From assembly GCA_947503525.1 (NCBI GenBank), contig CANNEA010000002.1, forward strand, positions 186,001 through 250,000: 64,000 nucleotides of DNA, read 5' to 3'. How positions within the stretch are numbered: the stretch's first letter is position 1; the number at the start of each line of letters is the position of its first letter. This document shows positions 53,460 to 61,751 of the stretch, one piece after another. The notes below the pieces were generated by a model. The model worked only from the letters and a program-made list of their open reading frames with translations. It had not been told where the DNA came from and ran no database searches. Made by a program: the position numbers and the translations under genes. This DNA is from an uncultured Carboxylicivirga sp. Its GTDB lineage: Bacteria > Bacteroidota > Bacteroidia > Bacteroidales > Marinilabiliaceae.

Positions 53460-53587
53460 ATCATTGTAATAAAGATTGTTAACAGCATTTAAACCCATCT
53501 GACCGATATGTCAACCTTAATTTCAGGCTCAATAAATACTTTTGATTTTGAAGTATAGAATTAAATCGAAAGCTAAATAAAATTGAT

Positions 53588-55075
53588 ATGAAAAAAACGT
53601 TTACACTTTTAGTTTTAGTAATGGCAATGACTTCAGCTATTGCCCAGACCGTTAAAATAGGTGGTACCACCTATAATACAATTACCGAAGCGATAACTGC
53701 TGCAGTTGATAACGATGTAATTGATATTACAGGTCTACATACTGAAGCAATAACAATTAATAAAAACATAACACTTCGTGGGACAGATCCAATTACTGAT
53801 ATTATTCAGGCTGCAGCTGATCAGGCTTCGGCAACATCACGTGTAGTCTATGTTGACGGACAGAGCGGAGCCTTAACTGTTACCATTGAAAATTTGACAT
53901 TCAGAAACGGAAACGCAACTGATCATGGTGGTGGTGTTTTTGCTGATAAAGTAACCGGATTATTGACACTTGAAAATGTGACAATAGAGAACAATGCCAC
54001 CACAAAAAACGGTGGAGGAATGAGCACAGGTGGTTCCAATGTCAATATAAATAATTGCACCATTAAGAATAATTCATCGACGTTAACAGGTGGTGGACTG
54101 CATATTGTGCCAAACAATGGTGCGGCAATTGATGCAGTTGTTAATGTTAGGAATTCATTAATCACTAACAATGAAAGTACTTCAAAAACCGGTGGTGGAT
54201 TTATTGTAAATGGTAATCATCAGTATGGTGATAAATATACCATCACGGCTAATTTCGAAAATGTAACAATTACATACAATTTTGCTACCGTTTCTGGTGG
54301 AGGAGGACAGACTTTGGGTGTAGATCATGTAGCAGGAGGTAGTGAGTCTGTTACCATAGGCGACACAAACACTAGTCTTACTATGGTGCATTGTACTGTT
54401 GCTTATAATACTTGTGATGACATTGGCAAGGCGGGACTTGCCTTTGCAAATGGAGCTGCTACAACTGGTCCTCACTTTAACCTATACAATTCAATTGTTG
54501 TAAGTGATGACGATGTAGCTAATAAGGCACTAAACTTTGCTGCATGTAATCCTCATGATATTATCAACAACATGCTTGGAGGATTAAATGCCTTCCCGAG
54601 TAGTCAGGATGGTAACAACAATACAAAAGGGAAAACAGCTACGTTTGCCGGAATTGCTACAAATTTAACAGATGAAGGTGGTAAAGTAAAGGTATTGGCA
54701 TTGACTGATGGAGCTAATTCTATTGATTATTGTACGACTGTTACTGGTATTGCGTTACCAACAATAGATGCTAGAACTTATTCAAGAGATGCATCTCCGG
54801 ACGCTGGAGCCTATGAGTATGATGGTGTTCCAACAAGTTTAGGAAAAGTTTCTGCATTAGAAGTAAGCATTAGTCCGAACCCTGCCAATGATTATTTCAG
54901 AGTAGCAGGAAAAGATGAAGTAAATAGAATTAATATTTATTCATTAGGAGGTAGCCTGATTAAATCTGAAACGTATGTGTCACAAGTTGATGTTTCCGAA
55001 TTAACAAAGGGTGTTTATCTTGTACAGATTCAAGGTGAAAAAGGCGAAGCCATTAAGAAGTTAGTTGTAAAATAG
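53588..55075 (+). CDS. T9SS-secreted right-handed beta-helix protein
   Basis: A 495-residue protein with a signal peptide (AIAQ), about nine repeats of a parallel beta-helix (for example TLENVTIENNATTKNGGGMS, VRNSLITNNESTSKTGGGF) like pectate-lyase and CASH-type proteins, and a C-terminal T9SS sorting domain (ISPNPANDYFRVAGKDEVNR, LTKGVYLVQIQGEKG). Beta-helix folds include lyases, epimerases and adhesins. No lyase catalytic residues can be picked out, so a binding or structural role is as likely as catalysis. Expected on the cell surface. Confidence 0.8.
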   Translation: MKKTFTLLVLVMAMTSAIAQTVKIGGTTYNTITEAITAAVDNDVIDITGLHTEAITINKNITLRGTDPITDIIQAAADQASATSRVVYVDGQSGALTVTIENLTFRNGNATDHGGGVFADKVTGLLTLENVTIENNATTKNGGGMSTGGSNVNINNCTIKNNSSTLTGGGLHIVPNNGAAIDAVVNVRNSLITNNESTSKTGGGFIVNGNHQYGDKYTITANFENVTITYNFATVSGGGGQTLGVDHVAGGSESVTIGDTNTSLTMVHCTVAYNTCDDIGKAGLAFANGAATTGPHFNLYNSIVVSDDDVANKALNFAACNPHDIINNMLGGLNAFPSSQDGNNNTKGKTATFAGIATNLTDEGGKVKVLALTDGANSIDYCTTVTGIALPTIDARTYSRDASPDAGAYEYDGVPTSLGKVSALEVSISPNPANDYFRVAGKDEVNRINIYSLGGSLIKSETYVSQVDVSELTKGVYLVQIQGEKGEAIKKLVVK

Positions 55076-55094
55076 TCTGTTTTATAAATTTATG

Positions 55095-55128
55095 AAAGCA
55101 CTTTGACGTTTGTTAAGGTGCTTTTTTT
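55095..55128 (+). terminator. Intrinsic terminator after the beta-helix gene
   Basis: Stem AAAGCAC...GTGCTTT with a loop of about 20 bases and a run of seven T. It separates the beta-helix gene from the last sulfatase, 12 bp before its ATG, so the terminator hairpin and the next gene's leader nearly overlap. Confidence 0.7.
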
Positions 55129-55139
55129 AGTCTGTTTGT

Positions 55140-56705
55140 ATGCAAAGGATTGTGTTTCTGCTGGGGATGACCCTATTGATGTTTCTATCGTTTGGATGTA
55201 GTAAAAAGGTAGATAAGCCAAATATTATTTTTATCATGACCGATGACCATGCCAGTCATGCCATATCGGCTTACGGTGGAATTTATAGTGAGATAGCACC
55301 CACACCTAATATCGATCGATTGGCCAATGAAGGGGTGCGTATGAATAATACCTTTTGTACCAATGCCATCTGCGGACCAAGCAGGGCGGCCATATTAACC
55401 GGTAAATACAGCCATGTGAATGGCTACCTGAAGAATTACAAAGGTGGCCGCTTCGATAACACGCAATGGACATTTCCCAAAGAATTACAGGCCAATGGCT
55501 ATGAAACAGCTATTGTTGGAAAGTGGCACTTGGCATCGGAGCCAACAGGTTTTGATTACTATAAATACCATGTTGCAAGGGGTGAGCAGGGCTTCTATTG
55601 GAATCCTATTTATAATGACAATGGCGATACAGTCAGAGTGAATGGCTATGCTACTAACTTAACCACTGATTTTGCACTTAATTGGTTGGATAAACGGAAT
55701 GAGGATAATCCTTTTTGCCTGATGCTACAGTTTAAGGCGCCACATCGCCCATGGCAACCCGATTCCATTTATCAGCATCTTTTTGATGATGTTGAATTGC
55801 CCTATCCATCAACTTTTAATGATGATTATCAAGGAAGAGAATTAACAGCTGGTAATACGGAAATGACTATGAATGATTTTAGTCGGGAGGATATGAAGCT
55901 AACACCACCTGACTCACTTAAAGGTAAACAACTTCGTAAATGGACTGATTTTGGAATTAAACGACATGAAAATGTGATTCCTGTAGAAGGAATGAGTGAA
56001 GAGGATGCACGTAAGTGGAAATACCAGCGCTACATGAAAGATTATCTGGCAACAATTCGTTCTGTTGATGATAATATTGGAAAAGTTTTAGCCTATCTTG
56101 ATAAGAAAGGGTTAACAGATAATACCATTGTTATTTACACATCCGACCAGGGCTTTTTCTTAGGCGACCATGGTTGGTTCGATAAACGCTTTATGTATGA
56201 ACATGCCTTAAGAATGCCTTTTCTGGTTCGCTATCCCGATGTAATTAAAGCAGGCAGTGTTTACGAGGATATTGTGACCAATATTGACTTTGCACCAACT
56301 ATACTAGAAATGGCAGGAATTAATGCACCAAAAGAGGTTCAAGGGAACAGCTTCTTCAGCAATTTAAAGGGACAAACACCTGAAAACTGGCGTCAATCAA
56401 TGTATTATCATTATTACGAATATCCTTTCTGGCATCATGTGCAGCCACATTATGGAATTCGCAACCAGCGCTATAAACTCATTCATTTTTATTATGATGT
56501 GGATGTGTGGGAGTTTTATGATCTTCAGAATGACCCCAACGAGCTAAATAATCTGATTGATTCTCAAAAACACCAGAAATTAATCGGTCAAATGGAAACA
56601 GAGCTTGAGCAAGTAAAAAGAGAGTATGGAAACACCAAAACGCTTGATGAATTAAGAAGTATTTCAGATACTGATTTCGGAGGTTTGGAATCTGGCAAGC
56701 ACTGA
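55140..56705 (+). CDS. S1 sulfatase, lipoprotein, GlcNAc-6-sulfatase-like branch
   Basis: A 521-residue lipoprotein sulfatase (SFGC, Cys20). D35-D36 (MTDDHASHAI) and formylglycine Cys78 (ICGPSRAAILTGKYSHVNG, with Gly after Cys) are present. KAPHRPW and GDHGWFDKRFMYEHALRMPF resemble the S1_11-type branch that includes exo-acting 6-O-sulfatases. The subfamily call is by pattern only. The AraC gene starts 16 bp later and is probably co-transcribed. Confidence 0.9.
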   Translation: MQRIVFLLGMTLLMFLSFGCSKKVDKPNIIFIMTDDHASHAISAYGGIYSEIAPTPNIDRLANEGVRMNNTFCTNAICGPSRAAILTGKYSHVNGYLKNYKGGRFDNTQWTFPKELQANGYETAIVGKWHLASEPTGFDYYKYHVARGEQGFYWNPIYNDNGDTVRVNGYATNLTTDFALNWLDKRNEDNPFCLMLQFKAPHRPWQPDSIYQHLFDDVELPYPSTFNDDYQGRELTAGNTEMTMNDFSREDMKLTPPDSLKGKQLRKWTDFGIKRHENVIPVEGMSEEDARKWKYQRYMKDYLATIRSVDDNIGKVLAYLDKKGLTDNTIVIYTSDQGFFLGDHGWFDKRFMYEHALRMPFLVRYPDVIKAGSVYEDIVTNIDFAPTILEMAGINAPKEVQGNSFFSNLKGQTPENWRQSMYYHYYEYPFWHHVQPHYGIRNQRYKLIHFYYDVDVWEFYDLQNDPNELNNLIDSQKHQKLIGQMETELEQVKREYGNTKTLDELRSISDTDFGGLESGKH

Positions 56706-56720
56706 TTTAAAAAGAACTGT

Positions 56721-57578
56721 ATGGACTCAGTAATACGTGAAGTCTCACCACTAGCCAATGATGATTTCTTTTTGGTTTGTCATGTAAAGCAGTATATGGC
56801 AGATGAACCATTGCATACTCATGATAATTTTGAATTGAATCTGATTATCAATGGGAATGGGAAAAGGAATATTGCAGGATCTGTTTCTCCTTTTGGTCCT
56901 ATTGAATTAGTCTTAGTGGGGCCAGATACACCTCACACATGGCAAGGGGAATTTAGTAATTCTGAGATTATTAAGATTCAATTTCATTCAGATTTTTTGG
57001 AAGAACAGTTTCTTTCCAGAAGTGCCGCTATACCAATAAAAGAACTCCTGCAAAAGGCCAGTAAAGGCATTTCTTTTTCTCAATCAACGACAGAAAATGT
57101 CAAAGATAAGTTGCTTTTACTTACTAAGCAGCAAGGTTTTGATTCCATTTTGTCTTTGTATTCTGTACTTTATGATCTGGCAGTCTCAAGAAATATGGTT
57201 CTAACATCTGGTTTTGAGGGAGAGCCGAAGTGTGATGAGGAAAAAACCAGAAAAATCAGTAAAGTAGAGCAATACCTCGAAGATAATTTACAGCGGAATA
57301 TTAAGATTGAAGAGGTCGCTAACTTATTAAATATGTCAGAATCTGCATTTAGTCATTTCTTCAAAAAGTATCGACGCATATCATTTACAGAATACCTTAC
57401 ATCAATCAGAGTTGGAAGAGCCATAAGACTGTTACATGATTCAGAACATAGTATTTCTGAGGTTAGTCGAAAATGTGGTTTTAGCAACCTATCAAATTTT
57501 AACAGGGTATTTAAGAGTGTTCAAGCCTGCACGCCAACTGAATATAAAAACAAAGGGTTGAACTACACTTTCTTCTAA
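56721..57578 (+). CDS. AraC-family regulator with cupin sensor
   Basis: A 285-residue regulator: an N-terminal cupin (about 20-100, LHTHDNFELNLIINGNGKRN, DTPHTWQ) and a C-terminal double HTH (about 185-280, EVANLLNMSESAFSHFFKKY, CGFSNLSNFNRVFK). The family senses small sugars in the cytoplasm and controls their use. With the membrane HTCS at 36288 this gives the PUL two regulators, one for periplasmic oligosaccharide and one perhaps for cytoplasmic mannose or its phosphate. It precedes manA. Confidence 0.92.
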   Translation: MDSVIREVSPLANDDFFLVCHVKQYMADEPLHTHDNFELNLIINGNGKRNIAGSVSPFGPIELVLVGPDTPHTWQGEFSNSEIIKIQFHSDFLEEQFLSRSAAIPIKELLQKASKGISFSQSTTENVKDKLLLLTKQQGFDSILSLYSVLYDLAVSRNMVLTSGFEGEPKCDEEKTRKISKVEQYLEDNLQRNIKIEEVANLLNMSESAFSHFFKKYRRISFTEYLTSIRVGRAIRLLHDSEHSISEVSRKCGFSNLSNFNRVFKSVQACTPTEYKNKGLNYTFF

Positions 57579-57658
57579 ACTATCTGATGGATCAATACTG
57601 TAAAAAAGATAGCATTAAATTAAAAATGCTGCAACTTTAGATTAGTAATTAAAATAAT

Positions 57659-58645
57659 ATGCAACAATTATATCCTTTAAAATTCAACCCCATTCTTAAA
57701 GAAATGATTTGGGGAGGTATTCAAATACCTGAAGCGCTTGATTTGCCCTATAACAATGATTCAAAAATTGGAGAATTATACGCCATATCAGGATTGAAAT
57801 CAGATAATTCAGTTGTGGAGAATGGGTCACTTTCTGGTAAAAACCTATTCGAACTGATTAAGGTTTATGGTGCCAATCTGCTTGGCAGAGATGTACATGA
57901 TAAATTCGGTGAGGAATTTCCCTTGTTAATTAAGTTTATTGATGCCAATGATGATTTGTCTATTCAGGTACACCCCAACGATGAGCAAGCAAAATTCATT
58001 CAAGATGGAAATGGTAAAACGGAGATGTGGTACTTCATAAAATGTGGTGAAGACTCAAAATTAATCTCGGGTTTTAAGAAGCCTGTTTCGAAGGAGGTAT
58101 TTACTGACTATTTCAATAATGGTAGATTGATGGAGTTAATGGGAGTAAATGATACGCATGAAGGTGATGCATTTTTTATCCAGGCAGGGAAAGTACATTC
58201 TATTGGAAAAGGGAATCTCATTGCAGAAATTCAGCAAACATCTGATATTACCTATCGCATTTACGACTTTGATAGGATTGATAAAAATGGTAACAAACGT
58301 GAACTTCACCATCAGCAAGCTCAAGAGGTTATAAATTATGCAGACGCTGATTCAGGAAAAGTATCTGTTAAATATGGTGAGGATGGTATCGCAAAACTTG
58401 TTGATTGCCAATATTTCTCAACACAGCTGATTGAGCTGAAGGGATCACTTCAGCGGGATTATTCCAGTCTTGATTCATTCGTGATCCTGATGAATACAGG
58501 TTCAGCCTGTACAATAATTTGTAATGGTGCAGAACATTCGCTTAAGCCTCTTGAGACTATTCTTTTACCTGCCTGTATTGATAAAATTAAAATAGAATCT
58601 GTAATTAGAAGTCAATTATTGGAGGTGTATTATTCTAATTATTGA
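57659..58645 (+). CDS. manA: Mannose-6-phosphate isomerase, class I
   Basis: A 328-residue cytoplasmic zinc cupin enzyme. Zinc ligands are Q103, H105 (QVHPND), E122 (TEMWYF) and H180 (AGKVHSIG). The catalytic-site TYRIYDFDR is intact. It interconverts mannose 6-phosphate and fructose 6-phosphate. Its presence in the PUL, together with a GH130 phosphorylase, is the main evidence that mannose is the sugar released. Kinase and phosphomannomutase are not in the window. It is the last PUL gene before the integrase. Confidence 0.94.
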   Translation: MQQLYPLKFNPILKEMIWGGIQIPEALDLPYNNDSKIGELYAISGLKSDNSVVENGSLSGKNLFELIKVYGANLLGRDVHDKFGEEFPLLIKFIDANDDLSIQVHPNDEQAKFIQDGNGKTEMWYFIKCGEDSKLISGFKKPVSKEVFTDYFNNGRLMELMGVNDTHEGDAFFIQAGKVHSIGKGNLIAEIQQTSDITYRIYDFDRIDKNGNKRELHHQQAQEVINYADADSGKVSVKYGEDGIAKLVDCQYFSTQLIELKGSLQRDYSSLDSFVILMNTGSACTIICNGAEHSLKPLETILLPACIDKIKIESVIRSQLLEVYYSNY

Positions 58646-58753
58646 TGAGTAATTTATCCAACATATAATTTATTCTATATGAATATAATTCAGACAGAAG
58701 AGAAGCCATGAGTAAATATCACGATATGCGATATTTACTCTAAATGATATGGT

Positions 58754-59968
58754 TTAATACAAATCCTTAATCTTCTCCATGTTCTTTTGAATCAAAGCTT
58801 CCGTTGTTCTGGCATAGCGCTGAGTCATTTTGGTACTGGAATGACCTAAAGTCTTTGATACAACTTCCAAAGGCATATCGTTTTCTAAGGCAACGGTTGT
58901 TGCAAAAGTATGTCTGGCTGTATGGGTTGATATAGGTTTGTCAATACCACATATGATTCCTATTTCTTTCAAGTACGCATTCATTTTTTGGTTACTGAGA
59001 ACGGGGAGGACTGCACCTTTATCAATAAGTTCCGGTTCATATTCATACTTTGCCATTAGCTTTTTGGCAGCCTCTATAACAAAGATGGTACTCATCTGGT
59101 CTGTTTTAGTGCGTTTTTTATGAATCCAGGTAATTCCGTTTCCATCAGTTGTAATATGTTCTCGTTTTAATGACTTGGCATCGGAGAAAGCCAGCCCGGT
59201 AAAGCAACAAAATACAAAAACATCACGCACTTGTCTTAATCGAGCTATGCTTATTTCCTTATTTATAACAGTATCTAACTCTTCTTTGGTTAGATAAACT
59301 GCATCAACAGGTTTAAGTTTGAATTTAATGGTAGCAAATGGATCTTTCTTCATCCATCCGTTGGCCAATGAAATGCGAACAATCTTTTTGAAGTTCTTCA
59401 AATACTTAATAGTAGTATTGTGGGAGCATTTACGCTCGGTTTTTAGGTATAACTCATAATTGCGTACAAACTGATGATTCAGATCTTCCAAGGCCATGTC
59501 TTCACGTTGATAATGCCATCGAATAAAATCATTAGTATGCATATAGGAAGTTTCGTAGCGCTGAACTGTATCAGGAGCGAAGTCTATACCAATTAGTTTC
59601 CTGGCATTGTCATTATGCTCCTGGAATACTTTTAGGATAGTTCGCCTGTTTTCTTTTTTACCCACTAGTTTTTCCTGGATAATTCGAGCTGTGACTATTT
59701 GATTATCCAGGATCATAAAATCAATATAGGATAGTATCTTCCTTTCGTATTGGTCGATGAACTCATTGAGTTCTACAATTTCAGGGATTCGGCCTTTAGC
59801 TCTTTCTTTTTTGTCATCCCAATTTTTAGGGTTAACATGTTTTTTAAGTGAGAACTCTGTTCGTTCCTTGTTAATAGTGATTCTGACGAAGATTGTTGCA
59901 TCTCCACTTTTGGTAAGTTTTGTTCTTTTAATGAAGAACAGGATTTTGACATTTTCAAGTCCACTCAT
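58754..59968 (-). CDS. Tyrosine recombinase (integrase of element 2), CTnDOT-like
   Basis: A 404-residue integrase with an Arm-binding domain (about 10-95), a SAM-like domain (about 105-205) and a catalytic domain. H349 and R352 (HTARHTF), H376 (LGHSS) and Y385 (TQRYART) are present, but the first catalytic Arg is replaced: the motif reads TGLAFSD, with A260 at that place. IntDOT of the Bacteroides element CTnDOT is known to lack the same Arg. It reads away from the adjacent tRNA-Ser and is 125 bp from the paired AAGTCC motifs at 60093-60109. It is the likely recombinase for element 2. Confidence 0.93.
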   Translation of the reverse strand: MSGLENVKILFFIKRTKLTKSGDATIFVRITINKERTEFSLKKHVNPKNWDDKKERAKGRIPEIVELNEFIDQYERKILSYIDFMILDNQIVTARIIQEKLVGKKENRRTILKVFQEHNDNARKLIGIDFAPDTVQRYETSYMHTNDFIRWHYQREDMALEDLNHQFVRNYELYLKTERKCSHNTTIKYLKNFKKIVRISLANGWMKKDPFATIKFKLKPVDAVYLTKEELDTVINKEISIARLRQVRDVFVFCCFTGLAFSDAKSLKREHITTDGNGITWIHKKRTKTDQMSTIFVIEAAKKLMAKYEYEPELIDKGAVLPVLSNQKMNAYLKEIGIICGIDKPISTHTARHTFATTVALENDMPLEVVSKTLGHSSTKMTQRYARTTEALIQKNMEKIKDLY

Positions 59969-60069
59969 AATGATAAATTTTAGTGTTAAAATTATTTCTA
60001 TGAGTCCATTTTCGAACGATTCAAAACCGAGTAATAGAGCGCAATACAGAGTGTTTTATAACTGTCAAT

Positions 60070-60109
60070 CGAGGACTTTTTTAGAGAAAATTAAGTCCTC
60101 GATAAGTCC
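60070..60109. repeat. AAGTCC arm-site pair of element 2 (right), with inverted copy
   Basis: AAGTCCTCGATAAGTCC (60093-60109) matches 20538-20554 except at two bases. An inverted CGAGGACTT (60070-60078) lies 14 bp to its left, so a hairpin could also form. The pair is 106 bp from the att core, between tRNA and integrase. The gap 59969-60157 holds nothing else recognisable. Confidence 0.6.
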
Positions 60110-60157
60110 GCTCAAAAACTGCGTTTTTTTGCATCTTTTTGCAAAATATTGCGCATT

Positions 60158-60187
60158 AAAAAACCCTGTAAGTATTGACTTACAGGG
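60158..60187 (-). terminator. Intrinsic terminator at element 2 right end, serving tRNA-Ser
   Basis: A perfect 9-bp stem CCCTGTAAG / CTTACAGGG with a six-base loop, and an A run on the plus strand that is a T run in tRNA direction. It now ends transcription of tRNA-Ser and is supplied by element 2. Confidence 0.8.
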
Positions 60188-60215
60188 CTTTACTTTAAAT
60201 TGCTTTCGCGCTCAG

Positions 60216-60304
<89 letters not shown>

Positions 60305-60341
60305 AGTTATTTAATAATGAAAACTTTCCAAGTCATGCACT

Positions 60342-60355
60342 CCCGATAGCCATCG
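60342..60355. repeat. CCCGATAGCCATCG palindromic repeat, copy 1
   Basis: CCCGATAGCCATCG, continuing to GGGA here so that it can form a small hairpin. A second copy without the closing bases is at 60630-60643, beyond tRNA-Trp. Short hairpins of this type are dispersed in many Bacteroidota genomes. Confidence 0.5.
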
Positions 60356-60363
60356 GGACGTAA

Positions 60364-60379
60364 ACTCTGTCACCTCTCC
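60364..60379 (-). pseudogene. tRNA-Ser 5' fragment
   Basis: ACTCTGTCACCTCTCC repeats the first 16 nt of tRNA-Ser (acceptor and start of the D-arm) about 77 bp beyond the intact gene. No T-arm or anticodon arm follows. It is a remnant, perhaps of a second serine tRNA lost by recombination. Confidence 0.7.
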
Positions 60380-60533
60380 ATTACTCATTTACTGGTGTAT
60401 CTCTAATCCTAAATATCGCAAGAAACACCACTTTATCTGTTCTCACCTTTGTGAGCTATAAATATAGGAACTTATTCCAAGTAATAAAGTTCACTAGCAA
60501 AAATTACAAATCCCGACCTAAGTCAGGATTTTG

Positions 60534-60606
60534 CACGGGAGGAGAGGCTCGAACTCCCGACACCTGGTTTTGGAGACCAGTGCTCTACCAACTGAGCTAC
60601 ACCCGT
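60534..60606 (-). tRNA. tRNA-Trp(CCA)
   Basis: A 73-nt tRNA: acceptor ACGGGTG/CTCCCGT with one T-T mismatch at 6-67, D-arm AGCTCAGTTGGTAGAGC, anticodon loop TCTCCAAA with anticodon CCA, T-arm GGGAG-TTCGAGC-CTCTC with one G-U pair, and discriminator G. Lies just right of tRNA-Ser on the same strand. Confidence 0.92.
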
Positions 60607-60629
60607 ATTCTTTAATCTTTGCAATGCAT

Positions 60630-60643
60630 CCCGATAGCCATCG
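60630..60643. repeat. CCCGATAGCCATCG repeat, copy 2
   Basis: Second copy of the 14-bp sequence at 60342-60355, in the same orientation and without the closing GGGA, so the hairpin is weaker. Confidence 0.5.
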
Positions 60644-60797
60644 TTAGCAAATGCGGATGCAAAAATAGGACAAAATTTATTAATTCAAATTCTTTATTCA
60701 TAAAATTGAAATTTAACTTTAAGCTTACGCCGTATGTGCCTCAACTCTTGTTCTTACGCGCTTTTGCTCGTATCTTAGCCATCTGAAAAGAAACATT

Positions 60798-61682
60798 ATG
60801 ACCATGAAGATGATGAAGAAAATACTATTTATAAGCCTGAGTATATTATTTGTAGCCTGTAATCCTTTGGCTAAATTACCTGGATTACAAAGCTCTGCTG
60901 ATACTGCCTTTGATCAGGGTAATTTCCAAACAGCTTACGATTTATACAAGCAATATGTTGATTTATCCAATTCAAACGCTGCCGAAGTAAGTGATGACAT
61001 CTATACAAATCTGGCTTTGGCAAGTGCGAATCTGGACCTGTTTGATGAGGCAGATGCTTTGTTTGGTAAACTACTTAAGAACCCTGAAAATGCCAGTTTA
61101 GCTCTTGATTATGCCCAAATCCTTCAAAGTAAAGATAAGGCTCAGGAAGAGCTAGCGCTTTGGGATCAATATTCTTTTGAGGACGCTAAGCTTAATGTCC
61201 GTAAAATCGAGCGTCAGGTAGCACTGAATAGTCAGACTGAACAATTTGATGCAAGCATTGCAGCCTATGAGGCGAAAGGCGATTTACTGCTTTCTAAAGA
61301 AACCACCATGTCGTATATCAAAGCTCTTGAAGCTACGGGTAAAGGACAGGAAGCTTTAAAGCTTAGTTCCACCTTAATAAAAACGGAGCCTGAATATACG
61401 GAAGTGAAAATATGGAAGGCTAAGTACTTATACGAAAGAGCTGATAAGCGTTATAAGTATGAAATGGCTAAGTATAACAAAAACAAAAATGCCACGACTT
61501 ATGCCTATCTGCGACGCGATTTAAAAAAGATATCATCTGATTTCAGGGCATCACGCGATTTATTTGAGCAACTGCATAAGCAGAACCCGGAAGAAAAGAT
61601 GTATATCAAATATCTTAAAAATTGCTACCTCCGATTGGAGCAAAAAGCTGATGCAGCCAAGATGGATAAGTTACTCAAGTAA
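60798..61682 (+). CDS. TPR-repeat lipoprotein
   Basis: A 294-residue lipoprotein (LFVAC, Cys21; alternative starts at the third, fifth and sixth residues). The mature part consists of tetratricopeptide-like helical pairs (TAFDQGNFQTAYDLYKQYVD, ALASANLDLFDEADALFGKL, YLKNCYLRLEQKADAAKM). It is probably a periplasmic-facing scaffold protein. It stands alone in the chromosome beyond the island and ends in a strong bidirectional terminator. Confidence 0.8.
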   Translation: MTMKMMKKILFISLSILFVACNPLAKLPGLQSSADTAFDQGNFQTAYDLYKQYVDLSNSNAAEVSDDIYTNLALASANLDLFDEADALFGKLLKNPENASLALDYAQILQSKDKAQEELALWDQYSFEDAKLNVRKIERQVALNSQTEQFDASIAAYEAKGDLLLSKETTMSYIKALEATGKGQEALKLSSTLIKTEPEYTEVKIWKAKYLYERADKRYKYEMAKYNKNKNATTYAYLRRDLKKISSDFRASRDLFEQLHKQNPEEKMYIKYLKNCYLRLEQKADAAKMDKLLK

Positions 61683-61703
61683 GCATTATCATATAGCATA
61701 TTA

Positions 61704-61749
61704 AGGATCGCATCTTTCTTTCATGATTGAATTAAAGATGCGATCCTTT
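61704..61749. terminator. Bidirectional intrinsic terminator
   Basis: A perfect 14-bp stem AAGGATCGCATCTT / AAGATGCGATCCTT with T runs in both directions. It lies between the converging TPR lipoprotein and LytTR genes and probably ends both. Confidence 0.85.
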
Positions 61750-61751
61750 TA

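Noticed and set aside
57611-57630. Palindrome AGCATT...AATGCT as an AraC operator before manA
   Set aside because: Six-base arms in AT-rich DNA are too weak to claim without a second copy elsewhere in the PUL.
60364-60379. Second functional tRNA-Ser
   Set aside because: Only the 5' acceptor and part of the D-arm are present; no anticodon or T-arm.
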